This document shows positions 17,022 through 23,233 of a stretch of 43,985 nt of DNA, in pieces. Origin of the DNA: UBA3064 sp016868095 (GTDB taxonomy: Bacteria > Pseudomonadota > Gammaproteobacteria > Burkholderiales > Burkholderiaceae_E); NCBI GenBank assembly GCA_041175665.1, contig JBEDEM010000009.1:1-43985 (forward strand), in the 5' to 3' direction. The notes below the pieces were generated by a model, which was given only the letters and a program-made list of their open reading frames with translations, was not told where the DNA came from and did not search any database. The first letter of the stretch is position 1; every line of letters starts with the position of its first letter. Position numbers and translations under genes: made by a program.

Positions 17022-17942
17022 GTGAAGCAAGAGCGACCAGGACGACCGGGCAGCTATCGATGGGGTGTCGATTTAGGAGGCACAAAAACCGAAGCGATTC
17101 TGCTCAACCCTCAAGGGCAGGCGATTTGGGGCCAACGCGTTCCCACGCCCAAAGGCGATTATCAAGCAAGTCTTCATCAGATTGGGGCGCTTTTGCAGGC
17201 TGCACGGCAAGCTCATCCGTCTGCTCGCCATTGCAGTATAGGGATTGGCATCCCGGGTTCTCTCGACGAGCATGGCATTGTTCGTAATGCCAATTCCACC
17301 TGGCTGATTGGTCACGCGATGAGAGATGACTTGCAGGCCTTGCTGGGCGAGCCTATCGCCATGGCTAATGATGCCAATTGCCTTGCCTTATCCGAAGCCG
17401 AAGATGGCGCTGGGGCAGGCTTTTCTTGCGTGTTTGCTGTGATTTTGGGCACAGGGGTTGGTGCCGGCTTGGTCGTTAACCGTAAGCTCTGGGCAGGTGC
17501 TGGGGGCCTTGCAGGCGAATGGGGTCATGTCAGCCTACCCTGGCCACGCGTGGATTGGGGCGAGGCTCCAGGTCCGCGTTGCTGGTGTTTGCGCCATGCG
17601 TGCATCGAATGCTTCCTAAGTGGGCCTGCACTTGCAAGCGATATCGGTCGTCACGACGGCAACGCTCAAGCTGCCCTGAACGATCCCCGTGCACCCGAGG
17701 CGCTTGAGCGCTTTTATGATCGACTCGCAAGGGCGCTTGCCATGGTGATCAATATCATCGATCCCGAGGTGATCGTGCTCGGTGGCGGTTTAAGCCAGCT
17801 TGCCGCGATTTATGACGAGGTGCCCGCACGCTGGCAGGCCTGGGTTTTTTCAAACCGTCAACCGAAAACCCGCCTGCGTCCGGCGCTTCACGGTGATGCC
17901 TCAGGGGTTCGTGGGGCTGCCTGGTTACTTGAGTCCATGTAA
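17022..17942 (+). CDS. ROK family sugar kinase (fructokinase or N-acetylglucosamine kinase-like)
   Basis: This 306-residue ROK protein has the ATP-binding DLGGTKTEA motif at residues 17-25, GIGIPGSLDEHG, NDANCLALSEA and the AVILGTGVGAGLVVN phosphate loop. After GEWGHVSLP it has the zinc motif region PRCWCLRHACIECFLSG. The cysteine spacing resembles the ROK consensus, but Leu replaces the usual Gly after CxC. No DNA-binding domain precedes the kinase fold, so it is an enzyme rather than a NagC/Mlc-type repressor. It starts at GTG 17022 with no gap from plsY. Its last 18 bases overlap tsaD on the other strand. The sugar cannot be named. Confidence 0.88.
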   Translation: MKQERPGRPGSYRWGVDLGGTKTEAILLNPQGQAIWGQRVPTPKGDYQASLHQIGALLQAARQAHPSARHCSIGIGIPGSLDEHGIVRNANSTWLIGHAMRDDLQALLGEPIAMANDANCLALSEAEDGAGAGFSCVFAVILGTGVGAGLVVNRKLWAGAGGLAGEWGHVSLPWPRVDWGEAPGPRCWCLRHACIECFLSGPALASDIGRHDGNAQAALNDPRAPEALERFYDRLARALAMVINIIDPEVIVLGGGLSQLAAIYDEVPARWQAWVFSNRQPKTRLRPALHGDASGVRGAAWLLESM

Positions 17943-18983
17943 TGGCCAGCGCGGGCGAACGCTTGCTCCAACACGGGCAAGTTCTTCGCCCTGAAGTCCT
18001 TCGCCGCGTTCGAGCCGCATTGCCGCAGCCAGTGCAATCATTGCTCCGTTGTCGGTACAAAGCTTAAGCGCTGGAAAGTGAAGCTGATAGCCGCGACGCT
18101 CGCAAGCCAGCGTGAGTTGCCTTCGAAGTTCATGGTTGGCGCTTACGCCTCCTGCAATCACAAGCCTTTGCTGACCGGTTTTTTCCATGGCCGCCATCGA
18201 TTTGCTCACCAAGACCTCGCAAATCGCAGCCTGAAGGCTTGCCGCCACATCGGCGCGCTGCTCGTGGCTGAGGGCCTCCATCGATTGCTCATCGTCAGCC
18301 TTCACCCCAAGCGAGGCAAGCTTCGTTCGCACCGCGGTCTTTAAGCCACTGAAGCTGAAATCCAAATCACCTGATCGCAGCATCGGACGGGGGAGGGGGT
18401 AGCGTGTCGGGTTGCCTTCTTCTGCAAGTGCGGCAATCGCAGGTCCACCCGGGTAGCCCAAACCCATCATTTTCGCGCTCTTATCGAAGGCTTCGCCAGC
18501 GGCATCGTCTAAGGTGTCGCCAAGAAGCTCGTAATTGCCGAGTTGCTGGACTAGCATCAACTGGGTGTGGCCACCCGAGCAAAGTAAAGCAACAAAGGGA
18601 AAAGCAGGCGGATGGTCATCAAGCAGTGGTGAGAGCAAATGCCCCTCCAAATGATGGATCCCAAGACCCTTAATGCCAAGACTGAGCGCAAGCGAACTTC
18701 CAAGCGATGCGCCAACGAGTAAGGCGCCTGCTAAACCCGGACCTTGCGTCCAGGCAACTGCATCGAGATCACCAAGTTCTCGTTTGGCAGCGGCCATGCA
18801 GCGCAAAATCATCGGACTTAGGCGTGCTAAGTGATCGCGCGAGGCAAGTTCGGGCACAACACCGCCGTATCGGGTGTGCATGGCGACTTGCGAGTGCAAG
18901 GCTTCGGCGAGAATGCCGCGATCGCTGTCAAAAAGCGCAACCCCGGTATCGTCGCAGGATGTCTCAATACCTAAAACAAGCAT
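17925..18983 (-). CDS. tsaD: tRNA threonylcarbamoyladenosine synthase subunit TsaD
   Basis: TsaD transfers threonylcarbamoyl from its AMP ester to A37 of tRNA, working with TsaB and TsaE. From ATG 18983 the product has 352 residues and begins MLVLGIETSCDDTGVALFD. Metal-binding and family blocks follow: IHHLEGHLLSPLL, LCSGGHTQLML, GEAFDKSAKMMGLGYPGG, FSFSGLKTAV and VIAGGVSANHELR. The frame opens eight codons earlier (19007), inside the divergent flavoprotein gene, so I prefer 18983. Its start may share bases with that gene's first possible ATG at 18982. tsaE is also in this window; tsaB is not. Confidence 0.95.
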   Translation of the reverse strand: MLVLGIETSCDDTGVALFDSDRGILAEALHSQVAMHTRYGGVVPELASRDHLARLSPMILRCMAAAKRELGDLDAVAWTQGPGLAGALLVGASLGSSLALSLGIKGLGIHHLEGHLLSPLLDDHPPAFPFVALLCSGGHTQLMLVQQLGNYELLGDTLDDAAGEAFDKSAKMMGLGYPGGPAIAALAEEGNPTRYPLPRPMLRSGDLDFSFSGLKTAVRTKLASLGVKADDEQSMEALSHEQRADVAASLQAAICEVLVSKSMAAMEKTGQQRLVIAGGVSANHELRRQLTLACERRGYQLHFPALKLCTDNGAMIALAAAMRLERGEGLQGEELARVGASVRPRWPLHGLK

Positions 18984-18993
18984 GGACCAGATA

Positions 18994-20259
18994 ATGCACG
19001 ATGTCATTGTGGTGGGCGCAGGCGCTGCAGGGCTATTTTTTGCAGGAAGCCTTCCACCTGGACGCTTTCGCGTCTTGTTGCTCGATCACAGCAACAAACT
19101 TGCCGAAAAAATTCGCATTTCGGGCGGTGGACGCTGCAATATCACTAACCTCGAAGGTGCCAAACTCGATCGTTATCACGGTCAGGAGCCGCGCTTTGCA
19201 CGGCAGGCTTTGAATGCCTTTGGGCCTGATGCCTTTCTGGCCCAATTCAGGCGTGATGGCTTATCGGTTCACGAAAAACACCGCGGCCAGCTCTTTTGCG
19301 ATCAGGGCAGCGAAGCAGTGATTCGCTGGCTTGATCGTCGCGCTCAGCTAGCGGGTGCTCAGCGCATCATGGCAAGCACTGTGCACGCTGTACGGCCTGA
19401 CTATGACCATGGCCCCTGCTTTAGCCTTGAGAGCGACGCAGGGCCTTTGCGCAGCCGTATGCTGGTGATCGCAAGTGGGGGTCCTTCGATACCAGCGATT
19501 GGTGCAAGTGATTGGGGGCAACGTCTTGCGGCATCGCTAGGCTTAAAGCTTATTGAGCCGCGTCCTGCCCTGGTTCCCCTCACCCTCCAAACACCCTGGA
19601 TGGCCAATGCCGCCTTGGCAGGTGTTTCGCTAAAAGTTCGGGTGAGTTTGCCGACTCAGCGAAGCGCACCTAGTTTTGACGAAGACCTGCTCTTTACGCA
19701 TCGAGGCTTATCGGGGCCAGCGATCTTGCAAATTTCATCGTATTGGGCCCAAGACCAAGCGCTTGAATTACGTTGGGCACCCAATGGGCTTGCGCGCGAT
19801 TTTGCCGAGCGCTGGGTCAAGCAAAAGGCCACCCAGCGGCAAAGTCTTGAGCGTATCTTTGGTGGGGCTGATCCGACCTTGTCAATGCCAAGGCGATTCT
19901 TGCAGCAACGGCTTGGCATGTCGGGTGCACAACTGCCCGAGCTAGGTACGACGATCGATCAATGGCCTGATCGCGCGATTCGCCAACTCGGCCAGATTCT
20001 TGAGCACGATCGGTTGCTGCCGACGGGCACTGAAGGCTGGAAAAAGGCCGAAGTCGCTGCAGGCGGGGTTGATGTGACTGAGCTTGATCCGCGAAGCATG
20101 CAATCGCTTAAGCACCCTGGTTTGTTTTTTCTGGGCGAGGTGGTCGATATCACCGGATGGTTGGGCGGCTACAACTTTCAATGGGCCTGGTCGTCGGCCT
20201 GGAGCGCGGCACGCGCGATATCGGTTATACTGGAAGGCTATCTCAACGAAAGGGGGTGA
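18994..20259 (+). CDS. HI0933/YhiN-family FAD-dependent oxidoreductase
   Basis: This 421-residue flavoprotein begins MHDVIVVGAGAAGLFFAG, a Rossmann dinucleotide-binding motif. ISGGGRCNITNLEG follows, which is specific to the HI0933/YhiN family. Later blocks include LLFTHRGLSGPAILQISSYW and the C-terminal GGVDVTELDPRSMQS and GLFFLGEVVDITGWLGGYNFQWAWSSAW. The reaction is not established for most members. ATG 18982 (adding MDQI) is an alternative that would interlock with the tsaD start. Its stop codon lies inside the ribosome binding region of rpsU, and the rpsU promoter is probably inside its 3' end. Confidence 0.9.
   Translation: MHDVIVVGAGAAGLFFAGSLPPGRFRVLLLDHSNKLAEKIRISGGGRCNITNLEGAKLDRYHGQEPRFARQALNAFGPDAFLAQFRRDGLSVHEKHRGQLFCDQGSEAVIRWLDRRAQLAGAQRIMASTVHAVRPDYDHGPCFSLESDAGPLRSRMLVIASGGPSIPAIGASDWGQRLAASLGLKLIEPRPALVPLTLQTPWMANAALAGVSLKVRVSLPTQRSAPSFDEDLLFTHRGLSGPAILQISSYWAQDQALELRWAPNGLARDFAERWVKQKATQRQSLERIFGGADPTLSMPRRFLQQRLGMSGAQLPELGTTIDQWPDRAIRQLGQILEHDRLLPTGTEGWKKAEVAAGGVDVTELDPRSMQSLKHPGLFFLGEVVDITGWLGGYNFQWAWSSAWSAARAISVILEGYLNERG
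20226..20231 (+). promoter_or_regulatory. candidate -10 element for rpsU
   Basis: TATACT lies 36 bases before the rpsU ATG, inside the end of the flavoprotein gene. I see no good -35 hexamer at 16-18 bases upstream, so this is a weak call resting on the -10 match and position. Confidence 0.35.
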
Positions 20260-20260
20260 T
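20251..20260 (+). promoter_or_regulatory. strong ribosome binding site of rpsU
   Basis: AGGGGGTGAT is close to the full anti-Shine-Dalgarno complement and ends six bases before the rpsU ATG at 20267. It contains part of the upstream gene's TGA stop. It fixes the rpsU start. Confidence 0.8.
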
Positions 20261-20266
20261 GAGTCT

Positions 20267-20479
20267 ATGCCGATTATCCGAGTCAAAGAAAACGAGCCGT
20301 TTGACGTTGCCTTGCGTCGCTTCAAACGCACTATTGAAAAGACCGGAATCATCACCGAGCTAAGGGCCCGCGAATTTTACGAAAAACCGACTGCTGAGCG
20401 TAAGCGCAAGAAAGCAGCCGCGGTTAAGCGTCATTACAAGCGTATCCGTAGCATGATGCTACCGAAGCGCAAGTACTAG
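20267..20479 (+). CDS. rpsU: 30S ribosomal protein S21
   Basis: This 70-residue basic ribosomal protein begins MPIIRVKENEPFDVALRRFKR and ends RIRSMMLPKRKY, matching S21 throughout. S21 sits on the 30S platform and helps mRNA binding. The start is fixed by a strong AGGGGGTGAT six bases upstream. It is the first gene of the classical rpsU-dnaG-rpoD macromolecular synthesis cluster. A strong terminator follows, so much of its transcription probably ends before yqeY. Confidence 0.98.
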   Translation: MPIIRVKENEPFDVALRRFKRTIEKTGIITELRAREFYEKPTAERKRKKAAAVKRHYKRIRSMMLPKRKY

Positions 20480-20509
20480 GCAAGTGCTGTCAGCAGTCTG
20501 AAAGCTTCA

Positions 20510-20537
20510 GAAAGCCTTCAAGCGAAAGTCTTCAAGC
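20510..20537 (+). repeat. 14-base tandem repeat after rpsU
   Basis: GAAAGCCTTCAAGC (20510-20523) is followed directly by GAAAGTCTTCAAGC (20524-20537), one mismatch, between the rpsU stop and its terminator. No function is evident. Confidence 0.6.
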
Positions 20538-20568
20538 GCTCGACAAGCTTCACAGGTTTTAACAGCCA

Positions 20569-20604
20569 AAAAAGCCGGAATGCTCCAAAGCCTTCCGGCT
20601 TTTT
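20569..20604 (+). terminator. Rho-independent terminator downstream of rpsU
   Basis: AAAAAGCCGGAA (20569-20580) pairs perfectly with TTCCGGCTTTTT (20593-20604) around a 12-base loop, and a T-rich tract follows. It lies 90 bases after the rpsU stop and 70 bases before yqeY. This is the position of the partial terminator that sets the high S21 to primase ratio in the E. coli operon. Confidence 0.88.
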
Positions 20605-20674
20605 CTTCTTCGGCCAAATGGTGATTTAGCCAGATGGTGTTCTTTCTCCTCTCAGTTCGACCGAGGTTTTAGCG

Positions 20675-21121
20675 ATGAGTCTTAAACAGCGTATCCAAGA
20701 CGACATGAAGACGGCGATGAAGGCGCGCGATCAGGATCGTTTGCTCACGATTCGCATGCTGCTTGCTGCCATGAAGCAAAAAGAGGTCGACGAACGTGTG
20801 GAGCTCGACGATGCAGCGGTGGTGGCAATAACCGATAAGCTCGTGAAGCAGCGTAAAGATTCGATCGAAGCTTACCTATCAGCAGGGCGCAAGGATTTAG
20901 CCGACAAAGAGCAAGCTGAAATGATCATTTTGCAAGGCTATATGCCCAAGGCGGCCGATCCGAGCGAGATCGAAGCGGTGATTGAGCAGGCGGTGCGCGA
21001 TGCTGGTCCCATAGGGCCGGCTGCTATGGGAAAAGTCATGGCTCAGGTCAAGGCAGCACTTGCCGGCCGTGCTGATCTGTCGGCGGTCTCGCAACAAGTC
21101 AAGGCCCGCTTAAGCCGCTGA
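20675..21121 (+). CDS. yqeY: GatB/YqeY domain protein
   Basis: This 148-residue protein resembles the free-standing YqeY form of the tRNA-binding tail of GatB. It begins MSLKQRIQDDMKTAMKARDQDRL, continues with IRMLLAAMKQKEVD, and ends with AAMGKVMAQVKAALAGRADLSAVSQQVKARL, the family's helical C-terminal domain. Its cellular role is not settled; it may assist tRNA amidation or bind tRNA. GAGG lies nine bases before the ATG. Its place between rpsU and dnaG is usual in betaproteobacteria and many other bacteria. Confidence 0.92.
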   Translation: MSLKQRIQDDMKTAMKARDQDRLLTIRMLLAAMKQKEVDERVELDDAAVVAITDKLVKQRKDSIEAYLSAGRKDLADKEQAEMIILQGYMPKAADPSEIEAVIEQAVRDAGPIGPAAMGKVMAQVKAALAGRADLSAVSQQVKARLSR

Positions 21122-21179
21122 AGCAAGCTTGAGCCACAGCAGGCAAGCGCAAGGCTTTGCTTGGTATGCTTGCTAAGCC

Positions 21180-23150
21180 GTGATACCCCAATCCTTTATC
21201 CAGGAATTGCTTGATCGCACCGATGTGGTCGAGGTGGTAGGCGCCCATGTGCGCTTGAAAAAGGCAGGTGCAAACTACAGCGGGCTTTGCCCTTTTCACG
21301 GCGAGAAAACGCCTTCGTTTACCGTAAGTCCAAGCAAGCAGTTCTATCACTGTTTTGGCTGTGGTGCTCATGGCTCAGCGATTGGCTTTCTCATGGAGCA
21401 CTTGGGACTGGGCTATGTGGAAGCCATTGAAACCCTTGCCCAGCAGCAGGGTTTGACGGTACCTAAAGAACGCGAGGCTAAGCCCGTTCAAGCACTTGAT
21501 GAACGAAAATCGATGCTTGATGCCATGGCCAAGGCTGCGGACTTTTATCGGGCAAGACTCAAAGACTCCGAGCGCGCGATTCACTATTTACGCGAGCGTG
21601 GCCTTGAAGGTCGCACCGCTGCGCGATTTTCACTTGGCTACGCGCCGGGCGGATGGCACGCACTTGAGGCATGCTTTGCCGAGTATCGATCGCCTTTTCT
21701 AGTACAGAGCGGCTTGCTGATTGAGCGGGAGAACCCCCAAGACGCTGCCGATGTTGAATCAAGGCATGGCCAGACGCGCGAGCGCTGGGATCGCTTTCGC
21801 GACCGAATTATGTTTCCTATTCGAAACCCAAGGGGTCAAGTCATAGGATTTGGCGGCCGAGTCATCGACCAGGGCGAGCCTAAGTACTTGAATTCGCCCG
21901 AAACACCCCTCTTTTCGAAGGGGCGCGAACTCTACGGACTGTACGAGTCGCGCGAAGCTTTACGCCGTGAAAACCAGGTGCTTGTCGTCGAAGGCTACAT
22001 GGACGTCGTGATGCTCGCACAACATGGTGTGGACTATGCGGTTGCAACCCTTGGCACGGCAACCAGCCTTGAGCACTTGTCCAAACTTATCAAGCTTGTT
22101 GACCGGGTTGTCTTTTGCTTTGATGGTGACGCTGCGGGCCGCCGAGCCGCTTGGAAGGCGCTTAACACGGCATTGCCACTTGCCATCGATGGTAAGCGTT
22201 TTGAGTTTTTGTTTTTACCGCCCGAACACGATCCAGACAGTTTTGTACGCCTTGAGGGTGCCGCTGGCATGGCCCAGGCGCTTGATCAAAGCGAACCACT
22301 ATCCGCATGCTTGATGCGCGAACTCGTCCAAACCCATGGTGAAAACAGCGCCGAGGACCGCTCAGCACTGCTTGCTGCCGCCATCCCCTTGCTCACCCAA
22401 TTACCGCTTGCAGCCTTGCGCATGCAATTGAGTCGAGAGCTTGCTGACCGGGTGCACATTAGCGTGAACGAACTCAATCAGCTTGTGCAGCAGCACGCAG
22501 CACAACTGGCCAAGCGGCAGGCGCTACAACAACAATCCCTTGGCCAGCGACCGGCTGAATCAGGCAAACGAACCGGCTTCCAAAGCAAGTCTTCGTCGTA
22601 TAGCTCGAGTGAGGGTGTTGTCGGCGATGCGATTTCGCCTGAGGCATCACCTCGCTCGTCAGCTTATGCATCAAGCCAGGCGCAGGTGCTTGCTCCGCGA
22701 CACCAGGCGATAAGCCTCATCGAAAAGGCGCTTGTCCTGCTGCTTCGTTTCCCAAGACTGAATTTGCGGGAGCCTTCGTCCCTGCAAGCCTTTTGGCCGG
22801 AAATCCTGGTCGAAGCGATGAAACTTGATGGCTTTGCGATCTCCGATCAGGACTCAGATCTGGCGGCCCTGAGTCTACATTTAGACCAAGTTTGTGCGGC
22901 CAACCCTGATCAATGGGCGCCCTGGCGAAAACGTCTCAATCGGGCTTTGGCATGGGTGCTCTTAATCGATGAGCAGGCCGCAAGAAGCGAATTTCAAGGG
23001 GCGCTACTCCAATTGGCTGATCAAAGCATCCGGGTCGCCATCGATCAGCTTGTTCAAGAGGGCCTTACAAACGCAAAGGATCGCGAGCGCTACGAGGCTT
23101 TAGTGGCCCAAAGGCGCGCGATTCGCTCAGGTGAAACCACCCTCACTTGA
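21180..23150 (+). CDS. dnaG: DNA primase
   Basis: DnaG makes RNA primers at the replication fork. The 656-residue product starts at GTG 21180 (MIPQSFIQELLDRTDVVEVV). The zinc-binding domain has Cys37, His40, Cys58 and Cys61 in CPFHGEKTPSF...HCFGC. The RNA polymerase/TOPRIM core includes FRDRIMFPIRNPRGQVIGFGGR, LVVEGYMDVVMLAQ near residue 270 and CFDGDAAGRRA near 313. A Ser/Gln-rich linker around residues 440-500 separates it from a divergent C-terminal helicase-binding domain. It is 58 bases after yqeY. Confidence 0.97.
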   Translation: MIPQSFIQELLDRTDVVEVVGAHVRLKKAGANYSGLCPFHGEKTPSFTVSPSKQFYHCFGCGAHGSAIGFLMEHLGLGYVEAIETLAQQQGLTVPKEREAKPVQALDERKSMLDAMAKAADFYRARLKDSERAIHYLRERGLEGRTAARFSLGYAPGGWHALEACFAEYRSPFLVQSGLLIERENPQDAADVESRHGQTRERWDRFRDRIMFPIRNPRGQVIGFGGRVIDQGEPKYLNSPETPLFSKGRELYGLYESREALRRENQVLVVEGYMDVVMLAQHGVDYAVATLGTATSLEHLSKLIKLVDRVVFCFDGDAAGRRAAWKALNTALPLAIDGKRFEFLFLPPEHDPDSFVRLEGAAGMAQALDQSEPLSACLMRELVQTHGENSAEDRSALLAAAIPLLTQLPLAALRMQLSRELADRVHISVNELNQLVQQHAAQLAKRQALQQQSLGQRPAESGKRTGFQSKSSSYSSSEGVVGDAISPEASPRSSAYASSQAQVLAPRHQAISLIEKALVLLLRFPRLNLREPSSLQAFWPEILVEAMKLDGFAISDQDSDLAALSLHLDQVCAANPDQWAPWRKRLNRALAWVLLIDEQAARSEFQGALLQLADQSIRVAIDQLVQEGLTNAKDRERYEALVAQRRAIRSGETTLT

Positions 23151-23159
23151 CACTAGGGA

Positions 23160-23165
23160 TATAAT
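23160..23165 (+). promoter_or_regulatory. consensus -10-like TATAAT upstream of rpoD
   Basis: A perfect TATAAT lies 68 bases before the rpoD start, in the 83-base gap after dnaG. A TTGACA at 23147-23152 is only 7 bases away, too close to pair with it as a sigma-70 -35. No hexamer at 16-18 bases stands out, so promoter activity is uncertain. Confidence 0.35.
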
Positions 23166-23233
23166 CGAAGGTTACTCTGCGTGAACCTAAGGGTTTGCGT
23201 GCGGCCTTGTCGTGACGTTTTTGGGAATCGTTC

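Noticed and set aside
23147..23152. TTGACA as a -35 for rpoD
   Set aside because: It is only 7 bases from the TATAAT at 23160 and coincides with the dnaG stop codon; spacing is wrong for sigma-70.
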